In this document: in pieces, positions 5,995 through 13,283 of the stretch
Position numbering within the stretch: the first letter of the stretch is position 1
Layout: each line of letters starts with the position of its first letter
Translations under genes and position numbers: made by a program
The notes under the pieces: model-generated
Told to the model about the DNA's origin: nothing
The model's input: the letters and a program-made list of their open reading frames with translations, nothing else
Databases searched by the model: none
Source of the DNA: an uncultured Eubacteriales bacterium
GTDB taxonomy: Bacteria; Bacillota; Clostridia; Oscillospirales; Acutalibacteraceae
NCBI GenBank assembly: GCA_948933715.1
Contig: CAQZPH010000015.1
Span: 1-17,372, forward strand
Length of the DNA: 17,372 nucleotides
Reading direction: 5' to 3'

Positions 5995-6025
5995 AAGAGG
6001 TAAGTTAGGCAACTTACCTCTTTTA
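5995..6025 (+). terminator. Intrinsic terminator after the small acidic gene
   Basis: AAGAGGTAAGTT (5995-6006) and AACTTACCTCTT (6011-6022) form a perfect 12-bp stem with a 4-nt AGGC loop, ending in TTTT. It starts 2 bp after the stop codon. Confidence 0.9.
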
Positions 6026-6136
6026 CTACTTGATTTATTATATAATTAGTAATGATTAGTTAAAAGTTCATGATGAGTTCATATTTATATATCACTCTTA
6101 AAAAGATAATTAATAGAAATTAAAGGTATATTTTAT

Positions 6137-7063
6137 ATGGAATGTTTAGAAAAAGATTTATATTGCAAGGAAAGAAAAGAAAAAAAGACTTTATTAATAG
6201 TAAATCCTCTTGCCGGAAGAAAAATGTCGTCTGTTCAAGTAAATGAAATAGTAGAAATATTAAAACAGGGCGGGCATGATTGCAGCATATATTTTACTAA
6301 ATTTAAAAATCATGCTACAAGAATAGTACGCAAAAATATAGATAATTTTGATTTGATTATTTGCTGCGGCGGGGATGGTACTTTCCATGAAGTGATAAAT
6401 GGAGTATTGCAATCAAAAAAACAAGTTCCTATAGGATACATCCCAACAGGAACGACAAATGATTTAGCAAAAAGCCTTAATCTGCCTAAAAATTTAAAAG
6501 AAGCCGCTTTATTAATAAATAAGAATAATATATATAAGCAAGATGTGGGGATGTTTGAAGAAGAGGACTATTTTTCGTATGTTGCATCCTTTGGAGCTTT
6601 TTGTGAGGTACCTTATACAACGCCACAGAAAGTAAAAAATATTTTAGGACATTTTGCTTATATTTTAGCTGGAATGAAAAGTATAAGAGAGATTTGCCCA
6701 TATCACCTTAAAGTAACTTGTGACGATAGAACAATAGAGGGAAATTTTATTTTTGGTGCAATTATGAATTCTACTTCTATTGGGGGGATAATTGATATTA
6801 AGAAGGAAAATGTTTACCTTGATGATGGTAAATTTGAAGTTCTTTTAGTAAAGAAATCAAAAAATCCAATAGATTTTTGCACGACACTTAAAGATTTATT
6901 AAATAAACAGTACGACAGCAAATACATAACATTCTGTCATGCTAGTAAAATAAAGATAGAGTCAGATAAAAAGATGTCATTTACCTTAGATGGTGAGTAT
7001 GTAGGTAAACTAAGACATATAAAAATAGTTAACTTAAATAAAGCTATAAAAATAATTAAATAG
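6137..7063 (+). CDS. Diacylglycerol kinase family lipid kinase (DgkB/YegS-like)
   Basis: 308 residues, normal for the soluble bacterial lipid kinase family that transfers phosphate from ATP to diacylglycerol or a related lipid at the inner membrane face. The kinase domain shows NPLAGR at 23-28, the nucleotide-binding GGDGT at 78-82 followed by FHEVINGV, and PTGTTNDLAKSL at 103-114. The C-terminal beta-sandwich contains DVGMF, NSTSIGG and near the end FTLDGEYV, matching the conserved D-G-E of the family. The ATG at 6137 has a modest AAAGGT site about 10 nt upstream. It stands alone between two terminators. In Gram-positive bacteria DgkB recycles diacylglycerol from lipoteichoic acid synthesis; whether this copy does so, or phosphorylates another lipid, cannot be told from sequence. 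Confidence 0.92.
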   Translation: MECLEKDLYCKERKEKKTLLIVNPLAGRKMSSVQVNEIVEILKQGGHDCSIYFTKFKNHATRIVRKNIDNFDLIICCGGDGTFHEVINGVLQSKKQVPIGYIPTGTTNDLAKSLNLPKNLKEAALLINKNNIYKQDVGMFEEEDYFSYVASFGAFCEVPYTTPQKVKNILGHFAYILAGMKSIREICPYHLKVTCDDRTIEGNFIFGAIMNSTSIGGIIDIKKENVYLDDGKFEVLLVKKSKNPIDFCTTLKDLLNKQYDSKYITFCHASKIKIESDKKMSFTLDGEYVGKLRHIKIVNLNKAIKIIK

Positions 7064-7073
7064 TATTTATAAA

Positions 7074-7124
7074 ATAAAAGAACAGCGAGGCATACCCCAA
7101 AAGAGTACATCACTGTTCTTTTAT
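7074..7124. terminator. Two-way terminator between convergent lipid kinase and glycosyltransferase
   Basis: ATAAAAGAACAG (7074-7085) is perfectly complementary to CTGTTCTTTTAT (7113-7124), with a 27-nt loop. A-rich and U-rich arms give a T-run on both strands, so it can end the plus-strand kinase transcript and the minus-strand rhamnose operon. Its distal end touches the stop codon of the minus-strand gene. The long loop is unusual. Confidence 0.75.
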
Positions 7125-7831
7125 TATCTCTTATTTATTTTTAATAGTGCAATGATTAAATTTAATCTAAACTTAATCATATTAAATAAGCTAGAATGAT
7201 TAAGACCGGTAGAATTATTAACATGGCGTCTATACTTAAGCAACGGTATATTTATAAATTCAACTTTTCCTATTTTTTCTGCAACTAAACCAATCCATTG
7301 ATCATGCATAGGAATATTTTTAGGAAAAGGAAGTATATTATGCATTAAAAATTCGCGGCGTACAGCCATGCAGCAGCCTATATATGAATTGTGGATAATA
7401 TTATATAAAAATCCGGACTTACAATGTCTCATATCAAAAAATGAATTACTTATAACCTTATTTTCTTGGTTTATAACAATACAATCATGGATAATAACAT
7501 CAGCTCTTGTTGCCTTAAATGCATTAACTACAGTAGAAACTTTATTATCAAGCCAGATATCATCTTGATCACAAAGAAAAATGTATTCATTTTTGCAATG
7601 CAAAAAAGCGTTTTCAAAGTTTTTAATAATTCCATTACCGGGTCCATTAATGATTTTTATACGATTGTCACTTGCTGAAAGTTTAGAAATAATCTTGTAA
7701 GTATTATCAGAACATGGATCATAAGAAATAACAATTTCATCGTTTTTATCAAGCTGGTTTAATATAGAACTTATTTGTTCTTTTATATACTTTTCTCCGT
7801 TAAAAACAGCCATAGCAATAGAAATACTCAT
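7124..7831 (-). CDS. GT2-family glycosyltransferase, short form
   Basis: 235 residues of a GT-A fold inverting glycosyltransferase related to rhamnosyltransferases. It begins SISIAMAVFNGEKYIKEQI and carries the metal-binding DQDD at 88-91 within YIFLCDQDDIWLDNKV, plus a HDQWIGLVAEK acceptor-region block near 180. It is a shortened paralogue of the product of 8416-9396: the first third is clearly similar, but about 90 C-terminal residues are missing. The nucleotide-site motif DDASSDN of the paralogue is YDPCSDN here (residues 37-43), losing one acidic residue. Its ATG overlaps the rmlC stop as ATGA (7828-7831), so it is translationally coupled and last in the operon. Donor dTDP-rhamnose is inferred from context. 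Confidence 0.85.
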   Translation of the reverse strand: MSISIAMAVFNGEKYIKEQISSILNQLDKNDEIVISYDPCSDNTYKIISKLSASDNRIKIINGPGNGIIKNFENAFLHCKNEYIFLCDQDDIWLDNKVSTVVNAFKATRADVIIHDCIVINQENKVISNSFFDMRHCKSGFLYNIIHNSYIGCCMAVRREFLMHNILPFPKNIPMHDQWIGLVAEKIGKVEFINIPLLKYRRHVNNSTGLNHSSLFNMIKFRLNLIIALLKINKR

Positions 7832-8397
7832 TGTTTATTATCCTTATTTGCTATATATTCTTTAAAAGTCTTAAGTGCTTTATCTTTTTCTGAAAGAAGA
7901 ATATTCATATCTTTGGTTATTGGCCAATCAACAGCAATGTCATTGTCATTATACATTATTCCGCCTTCATTTCCCGGGTCATAAAAATCAGTACATTTAT
8001 AGACAAATTCAGCTTCCTCTGATAAAACTAGAAATCCATGTGCAAATCCTTCTGGAATATATAATTGCCGTTTGTTTTCATCACTTAAAACAGCTCCAAC
8101 CCACTTGCCAAAAGTTTTACTATTTGTCCTTAAATCAACACCAACATCAAAAACTTCACCCTTTATTACTCTAACAAGTTTACCTTGAGGTTTTTTAGTT
8201 TGAAAGTGAAGTCCCCTTAGGACTCCTTTTTTTGATTTTGATTGATTATCCTGAACAAATTCTACATCAATACCAGCATTTTTAAAATCATTATAATTAT
8301 AAGTTTCAAAGAAATATCCTCGATTATCCCCAAATACAGTAGGTTCAATTATAAACATACCATCAATAGCAGTTTTTATAAAATTAAATTTACTCAT
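7828..8397 (-). CDS. rfbC: dTDP-4-dehydrorhamnose 3,5-epimerase
   Basis: 189-residue RmlC, a cupin enzyme that epimerises C3 and C5 of dTDP-4-dehydro-6-deoxy-glucose in the third step to dTDP-L-rhamnose. Recognised features are DNRGYFFETYN, FVQDNQSKSKKGVLRGLHFQ with the catalytic-site His in RGLHFQ, the KLVRVIKGEVFDVGVDLR strand, IPEGFAHGFLVLSEEAEFVYKCTDFY, and the NDIAVDWP plus LLSEKDK end. AAGGAG (8412-8417) lies 14 nt before the ATG, longer than ideal but with no better start. It lies 18 bp after the preceding glycosyltransferase and overlaps the next one by 4 bp. The symbol rmlC is equivalent. Confidence 0.96.
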   Translation of the reverse strand: MSKFNFIKTAIDGMFIIEPTVFGDNRGYFFETYNYNDFKNAGIDVEFVQDNQSKSKKGVLRGLHFQTKKPQGKLVRVIKGEVFDVGVDLRTNSKTFGKWVGAVLSDENKRQLYIPEGFAHGFLVLSEEAEFVYKCTDFYDPGNEGGIMYNDNDIAVDWPITKDMNILLSEKDKALKTFKEYIANKDNKQ

Positions 8398-8415
8398 AAA
8401 ATAAATTCTTTCTCC

Positions 8416-9396
8416 TTACTTTCTAAAAATGCAAAAAATATCTGCAAGTATCCTTTTAAAAGTAATAGCTTTATAATTGCTGTTGTTGTGCTTATAAAGT
8501 TTGCATATTTTTAAAGTATCCTTTTTATTAAGTGCATCAAGACGCATTGATGCAAATTCACATCTTTTATTTAAAATTTGCATTTTATCTTCATCTAATA
8601 AATCGTGGTACACATCTAGTGCCTGCAAGCAAGAATTTATTTCTTTAGCTTTATTAAGGCATATATTATGCCTATTGGTTTGGATCCGATTGCGAATGCT
8701 TACTAGTTCAGATAATCCAATAGTATTTTTAGAATGCAGACGATAGTTTGTAAGTGGGGTGTTAAAAAAGTATAACCCATCAAGGAAAGAAGCAATTAAA
8801 GCTAATTCCCAGTCGTGTACACAGATACTTTTAGTTTTTGATAAGTAAATATCTTTAACTTCGCGTGTAAAGGCAAGGGTGCACCCAGGAGATATATTGT
8901 GACTAGAAATAGTTAAGAAATCAATTTTTACGGTCTCAAAAGGTTCGATACGCAATTTAATAAGATTATTATTTGAATGCATTATCTTTTTATGAATACG
9001 AATAATATTATCATTTTCATCTATAAATTTAAACCCAGAGTAAATAGCTTTAATTCTTTCATCTGACTCAAAACGGTTTACCATAGCACCGACCTTAGTT
9101 TTGTTCCAGATGTCATCTTGATCGCAAAGGAAAATGATATCTCCGGTTGTATTTTCAATTGCTTTTTTAAAGTTCTTTAAAAAACCTATATTTTCGGAAT
9201 TAACGTGTAGGTGCCAATTTGAAAGTCGGTTTTGTTCTATAAAGTCTTTAATAATATTTACGGTATTATCACTTGAAGCATCATCACATATTATGACTTC
9301 ATCAATAGTACGCCCTTGAAAAAGAAGGGAACGAAGTTGTTTTAATATATATTTTTCTCCATTAAATGTTGCAAGTGCTACAGATACTTTGCTCAT
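8416..9396 (-). CDS. GT2-family glycosyltransferase, probable rhamnosyltransferase
   Basis: 326 residues. The N-terminal GT-A domain starts KVSVALATFNGEKYILKQL, has DDASSDN (38-44) at the nucleotide site and DQDD at 92-95 in IIFLCDQDDIWNKTKV. A VHDWELALIASFLDG block near 190 resembles the acceptor/catalytic region of alpha-1,3-rhamnosyltransferases, and LTNYRLHSKNTIG follows. The C-terminal third is helical and basic, with no obvious membrane segment. The ATG at 9396 is 1 bp after the rmlB stop, with GGGGAGAAG just upstream inside rmlB, so it is translationally coupled. Position among rml genes points to transfer of L-rhamnose to a lipid-linked or wall glycan; donor and linkage are inferred. 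Confidence 0.88.
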   Translation of the reverse strand: MSKVSVALATFNGEKYILKQLRSLLFQGRTIDEVIICDDASSDNTVNIIKDFIEQNRLSNWHLHVNSENIGFLKNFKKAIENTTGDIIFLCDQDDIWNKTKVGAMVNRFESDERIKAIYSGFKFIDENDNIIRIHKKIMHSNNNLIKLRIEPFETVKIDFLTISSHNISPGCTLAFTREVKDIYLSKTKSICVHDWELALIASFLDGLYFFNTPLTNYRLHSKNTIGLSELVSIRNRIQTNRHNICLNKAKEINSCLQALDVYHDLLDEDKMQILNKRCEFASMRLDALNKKDTLKICKLYKHNNSNYKAITFKRILADIFCIFRK

Positions 9397-9397
9397 A

Positions 9398-10456
9398 TTA
9401 CTTCTCCCCGTACATTTTTTTATAATATTCCTTATATTGACCGCTTGTTACATTTTCCATCCAAGCTTTATTATTTAAATACCAGTCAATTGTTTTTTTG
9501 ATACCAACTTCAAAAGTTGTTTCAGGAGACCAACCCAGTTCCTTGCGGATTTTTTCAGGATCAATTCCGTAACGCTTATCGTGGCCCTTTCGGTCTTTAA
9601 CATATTTTATCAAAGTCTCGCTTACACTACTATCAACGTGTTCTTTTATATGATTTATAATCGTTTTAACAATAGTAATGTTAGTGCGTTCATTATGCCC
9701 TCCGACATTATAAACCTCACCAAGCTTGCCATTATTTATAACCATGTCAATAGCTTTACAGTGGTCCTCAACATATAGCCAATCTCTAATGTTCATTCCA
9801 TCGCCATACACAGGTAAATCATTGTGATTTAAAGTATTATTTATAATAAGTGGAATTAACTTTTCAGGAAATTGATAAGGTCCATAATTGTTAGAACAAC
9901 GAGTTATATTAATGGGAAACTTAAATGTATCAAAGTAAGCCTTTACAACCATGTCAGCGCCAGCTTTGCTTGCTGAATAAGGACTATGAGGGTTAAGAGG
10001 AGTTGTTTCCATGAAATATCCAGTCTGACCTAGTGATCCATATACCTCGTCTGTTGATACCTGCAAAAATTTGCAGCCCTCTTTATAAACGTCATCACCG
10101 GTAGCCCAAAATGTTTTAGCGATGTTTAAAAGATTTACCGTTCCTTCTACATTAGTTTCGATAAAAATTTCTGGGCTTTTAATACTTCTATCAACATGAC
10201 TTTCAGCTGCAAAGTTTACTACATAATCAATATTGTGTTTTTCAAAGATAGCCGAAATAGCATCTTTATCACATATGTCAGCGTGAACAAATTCATAATT
10301 TTCACTATTTTCTATAGCAGTTAAATTTTCAAGGTTCCCGGCATAAGTTAATTTATCAACATTTATAATTTTTATATCGCTGTATTTTTTAAGCATATAA
10401 TGTATAAAGTTTGAACCAATAAATCCGGCGCCTCCGGTTACTAAATAATTTTTCAT
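9398..10456 (-). CDS. rfbB: dTDP-glucose 4,6-dehydratase
   Basis: 352-residue RmlB, an extended short-chain dehydrogenase that converts dTDP-glucose to dTDP-4-dehydro-6-deoxy-glucose using bound NAD, the second step to dTDP-rhamnose. Seen are the NAD site TGGAGFIGSN at the N-terminus, VDKLTYAGNLENL, ESHVDRSI, the active-site segment STDEVYGSL, YSASKAGADMVV with catalytic Tyr and Lys, NNYGPYQFPEKLIP, and the C-terminal KDRKGHDKRYGID. The ATG at 10456 (MKNYLVTGG) is chosen although the frame is open further upstream, because it is the family N-terminus and forms an ATGA overlap with the rmlD stop. An AAAGGAATG site lies just before it. The symbol rmlB is equivalent. Confidence 0.96.
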   Translation of the reverse strand: MKNYLVTGGAGFIGSNFIHYMLKKYSDIKIINVDKLTYAGNLENLTAIENSENYEFVHADICDKDAISAIFEKHNIDYVVNFAAESHVDRSIKSPEIFIETNVEGTVNLLNIAKTFWATGDDVYKEGCKFLQVSTDEVYGSLGQTGYFMETTPLNPHSPYSASKAGADMVVKAYFDTFKFPINITRCSNNYGPYQFPEKLIPLIINNTLNHNDLPVYGDGMNIRDWLYVEDHCKAIDMVINNGKLGEVYNVGGHNERTNITIVKTIINHIKEHVDSSVSETLIKYVKDRKGHDKRYGIDPEKIRKELGWSPETTFEVGIKKTIDWYLNNKAWMENVTSGQYKEYYKKMYGEK

Positions 10457-11346
10457 AAAATACATTCCTTTTTTAAAGTATTTATATACGTTGAAAGAGC
10501 GTCTTGCCATGGACGCATCTCGTCCCCTACAGTACAACTAAGCATTAAATTGTTAAGAGAAGAAAAAACTGGTCTTTTTGTAGGGCTAGGAAATTCATCT
10601 GTTGAACAAGGTAAAACCTCACAGTCAAGTTCTGCATATTTCATTATTAATGAAGCAAAATCAAACCAAGAAGCCTCACCACTACCAGTACAGTGATAAA
10701 TTCCATAATTATTAGTAAGTGCAATTTTTAAAATATGATGTGCTAAATCATTAGCATTTGTAGGATTACCAATTTGATCATTAACAACTTTGATTTGTTT
10801 TTTTTCTTTTCCAAGGTTTAACATAGTTCTAACAAAGTTTTTCCCAACGTACCCATATAGCCAAGAAGTACGAACAATAAAGTATTTGCTGCATTGCTCT
10901 TTTACATACTGTTCACCTAAAAACTTTGATTTCCCATAAATGCTAGTAGGAGAACATACATCCCATTCGCAATATGGCAAAGTTGCGTCGCCAGAAAAAA
11001 CATAATCGGTAGAAATATGAACCAATTTAGCACCAATTTTATTGCAAGACTTTGCAAGGTTAAAAGGTCCTATGGCGTTTACTTTCATTGCAGTTTCAAA
11101 ATTAGTTTCACATCCGTCCACATTTGTCATTGCAGCACAATTTATAACTATATCAGGTTTTTCTTTACATAAAAATGAAAATACTTTTTCAGAAATTGTA
11201 ACATCCATTTTTTCGGCGTCAACAGCCATAATTTCGCAATCATTATATTCTTTATTGATAGGTCCAATTTCGCTGTATCCATTTTTTAAAATAGTAGACA
11301 ATTCATTTCCAAGTTGCCCTTTTGCACCAGTGATGACTATTTTCAA
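10453..11346 (-). CDS. rfbD: dTDP-4-dehydrorhamnose reductase
   Basis: 297-residue RmlD, the NAD(P)H-dependent short-chain reductase that completes dTDP-L-rhamnose. Motifs are GAKGQLG near residue 8 for the cofactor, PDIVINCAAMTNVDGCE, the catalytic STDYVFSG, YGKSKFLGE with Tyr and Lys, RTSWLYG, and DQIGNPTNANDLA. The start is TTG at 11346, with GGAGG at 11354-11358 seven nt upstream; no ATG fits. Its stop overlaps the rmlB start by 4 bp. A 101-bp gap separates it from rmlA, the longest inside this operon, with a weak hairpin (11387-11416) that lacks a U-run. The symbol rmlD is equivalent. Confidence 0.95.
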   Translation of the reverse strand: MKIVITGAKGQLGNELSTILKNGYSEIGPINKEYNDCEIMAVDAEKMDVTISEKVFSFLCKEKPDIVINCAAMTNVDGCETNFETAMKVNAIGPFNLAKSCNKIGAKLVHISTDYVFSGDATLPYCEWDVCSPTSIYGKSKFLGEQYVKEQCSKYFIVRTSWLYGYVGKNFVRTMLNLGKEKKQIKVVNDQIGNPTNANDLAHHILKIALTNNYGIYHCTGSGEASWFDFASLIMKYAELDCEVLPCSTDEFPSPTKRPVFSSLNNLMLSCTVGDEMRPWQDALSTYINTLKKECIL

Positions 11347-11386
11347 ATTAAGACCTCCAATTTGCCTTTATGAATACTAATTAAAC

Positions 11387-11416
11387 GAGCAACGATAAAA
11401 TTACAGTTTGTTGCTC
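11387..11416 (-). other. Weak inverted repeat in the rmlA-rmlD gap
   Basis: GAGCAAC (11387-11393) is complementary to GTTGCTC (11410-11416) across 16 nt. On the transcribed minus strand it is followed by GTTTAATTAG, not a real U-run, so it is a poor terminator. It could be a partial attenuator, a processing site or chance. Confidence 0.3.
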
Positions 11417-11447
11417 TGCACAAACAAAACGTACAAGTAAAGGGAAA

Positions 11448-12329
11448 CTAATTCTCAAGAACATTTTCCTGCGCAACTTTATATAAATATTGGCCATACT
11501 CAGTTTTTCTTAGCTTATCTGCCATTGCCAATAATTTTTCCTTATTTATAAAACCGTTTCTATAAGCAATTTCCTCAATGCAAGCAATATATAAACCTTG
11601 CCTAGTTTGCACAGCCTCAACAAAATTAGAAGCAGCTAGCATAGAACGATGGGTTCCACTATCTAGCCAAGCCATCCCGCGGCCAAAAAGTTCTACTTTT
11701 AACTGTTTTTTATTTAAATATTCATTATTTATAGATGTAATTTCAAGTTCACCCCTAGCTGAGGGCTTAACATTTTTAGCAATTTCTACAACGTTATTAT
11801 CATAAAAATATAGACCAGGAACTGCATAATTTGATTTCGGATTAGCAGGTTTTTCTTCAATAGACAACACGTTCCAATCGTTATCAAATTCAACAACTCC
11901 AAAATCTTTTGGATTACTTACGTGATAGCCAAAAATTGTAGCTCCTTCTTTACGAGAAATAGCCTTTTTAAGCCGTTCGCTAAATCCGTAACCATAAAAT
12001 ACATTGTCTCCTAGAATAAGGCAGACATTATCGTTACCAATGAAATCTTCTCCCAGAATAAATGCTTCAGCAAGGCCACGGGGTTTTTCCTGAACTATGT
12101 AATCAAAGTGTACCCCAATTATAGACCCGTCACCCAAAAGCTCTTTATATAATGGCAAATCACGTTCAGTAGAAATTATTAATATATCTCGGATACCAGC
12201 TAACAAAAGGGTAGACAAAGGGTAATAAATCAAAGGTTTATCATATACTGTTAATAATTGTTTTGAAACGGCCAAAGTAGAGGGATAAAGTCTAGTACCA
12301 GAGCCACCTGCTAATATAATGCCTTTCAT
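11448..12329 (-). CDS. rfbA: Glucose-1-phosphate thymidylyltransferase
   Basis: 293-residue RmlA, which makes dTDP-glucose from dTTP and glucose-1-phosphate, the first step to dTDP-L-rhamnose. The N-terminal MKGIILAGGSGTRLYPSTL carries the nucleotidyltransferase G-x-GTRLxP loop, followed by SKQLLTVYDKPLIYYPLS, YIVQEKPRGLAEAF, LGDNVFYG with the metal-binding Asp, EEKPANPKSNYAVPGLYFYD, and RGMAWLDSGTH. The ATG at 12329 is preferred over upstream in-frame codons because AAAAGGAGAG (12339-12348) lies 9 nt before it and MKGIILAGG is the universal family start. That site overlaps the stop of the preceding glycosyltransferase, so the two are tightly linked. The symbol rmlA is equivalent. Confidence 0.97.
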   Translation of the reverse strand: MKGIILAGGSGTRLYPSTLAVSKQLLTVYDKPLIYYPLSTLLLAGIRDILIISTERDLPLYKELLGDGSIIGVHFDYIVQEKPRGLAEAFILGEDFIGNDNVCLILGDNVFYGYGFSERLKKAISRKEGATIFGYHVSNPKDFGVVEFDNDWNVLSIEEKPANPKSNYAVPGLYFYDNNVVEIAKNVKPSARGELEITSINNEYLNKKQLKVELFGRGMAWLDSGTHRSMLAASNFVEAVQTRQGLYIACIEEIAYRNGFINKEKLLAMADKLRKTEYGQYLYKVAQENVLEN

Positions 12330-12346
12330 AAAAACAACTCTCCTTT

Positions 12347-13105
12347 TTAGTGCCATTTGTAAAAATATTTTATCATAGAACTTATATGAATGCACATATA
12401 TTTAAATTGTTTAGAGCTTGTACGTTCCCAACTATGTGTAGCCTTTAAAAGTGGATTAAAAATAGCTTTACCGTATTTTTTTGCACGTCTTGTTAGGTCT
12501 GCGTCTTCAAAATACATAAAGAATCGTTCATCAAAACCATTTAACTTTTTAAATACCTCGGTTTTAATCATAATAAAGCAGCCACTACAAAAGTCAACTT
12601 CAATAGGCCCTTTAATTAATTTATCCCTATAAGTATATTCACTTCTCCATTTTTTAAATATACTCCCCAAATGTTCCATACGTCCACTTATTAAATATTT
12701 TATTTTAGGATTATGTTTAGGCAAATCCTGAGGTGTACCATCGCTATTTAAAATAGCAGGAGAAACAATAACAGCTTCAGGGTTAGCGTCAAGGTAACTC
12801 GATAAGTCATCTAAAATATTTGTATTAAAAGTAATGTCGGGGTTTAAAATAACATGATAATCAGAGGAAATTTTGTTTAAAACTTGATTGTGGCCATGCC
12901 CAAACCCTTTGTTTTTTGGTAAAACAATTAAATTAACTTGGGGAAAATGCTTTTTTACGAGACTAACAGTATTGTCAGTTGAATTGTTATCTACTACAAA
13001 AGTATCTAAAATAAAGTTTTTTGAATTTTTATATATGCTGTTAAGTACTGATAATATATTTTTTTCATTGTTACAAGTAACAATACATACAGATATTTTT
13101 TTCAT
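12347..13105 (-). CDS. GT2-family glycosyltransferase, WbbL/RfbF-like probable rhamnosyltransferase
   Basis: 252 residues. It opens KISVCIVTCNNEKNILSVL, has VVDNNSTDNT at the nucleotide site, NKGFGHGHNQ, and VILNPDITF as its DxD-like metal motif. The GCFIMIKTEVFKKLNGFDERFFMYFEDADLTRR stretch is characteristic of WbbL-type rhamnosyltransferases; the Glu-Asp-Asp cluster there probably holds the catalytic base. A basic, aromatic C-terminus (MIKYFYKWH) may touch the membrane. It is the first gene of the minus-strand rml operon, starting about 30 nt after the predicted transcription start. The ribosome binding site (AAAGAGAG) is only moderate. WbbL-like enzymes often add the first rhamnose to a lipid carrier-linked sugar; that role is inferred here. 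Confidence 0.88.
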   Translation of the reverse strand: MKKISVCIVTCNNEKNILSVLNSIYKNSKNFILDTFVVDNNSTDNTVSLVKKHFPQVNLIVLPKNKGFGHGHNQVLNKISSDYHVILNPDITFNTNILDDLSSYLDANPEAVIVSPAILNSDGTPQDLPKHNPKIKYLISGRMEHLGSIFKKWRSEYTYRDKLIKGPIEVDFCSGCFIMIKTEVFKKLNGFDERFFMYFEDADLTRRAKKYGKAIFNPLLKATHSWERTSSKQFKYMCIHISSMIKYFYKWH

Positions 13106-13142
13106 CGTTATCTCTCTTTATTAATGAGTTTTATACGAGAAA

Positions 13143-13171
13143 ATTGTATAACAGAATCATTATTATGTCAA
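13143..13171 (-). promoter_or_regulatory. Promoter of the rhamnose operon
   Basis: On the minus strand a perfect -35 TTGACA (13171-13166) is followed after 17 bp by -10 TACAAT (13148-13143). Transcription would begin near 13136, giving a leader of about 30 nt before the first glycosyltransferase. No operator-like repeat is seen around it. Confidence 0.85.
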
Positions 13172-13216
13172 GTTTTTAATTAGGAAAAACAGGCTTGGTC
13201 ATTTATTTTTGTGGTA

Positions 13217-13245
13217 TTGCAATGAATTTTAGAAAATGATAAAAT
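13217..13245 (+). promoter_or_regulatory. Promoter of proS
   Basis: -35 TTGCAA (13217-13222), 17-bp spacer, -10 TAAAAT (13240-13245) with TG at 13237-13238 giving an extended -10. It is divergent from the rhamnose operon promoter, with about 45 bp between the two -35 boxes. Confidence 0.75.
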
Positions 13246-13283
13246 TAAATTAAATGTAAGTTAAGAAGGAGAATGTAATTCCC

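Noticed and set aside
6041..6046. Perfect TATAAT box before the lipid kinase gene
   Set aside because: The position where the -35 should be (about 6018-6023) reads CTCTTT inside the terminator arm, so the promoter is unsupported despite the -10.
7368..7678. Plus-strand short frames within the minus-strand glycosyltransferase
   Set aside because: They overlap a clear GT2 gene on the other strand, lack Shine-Dalgarno sites and resemble no family.
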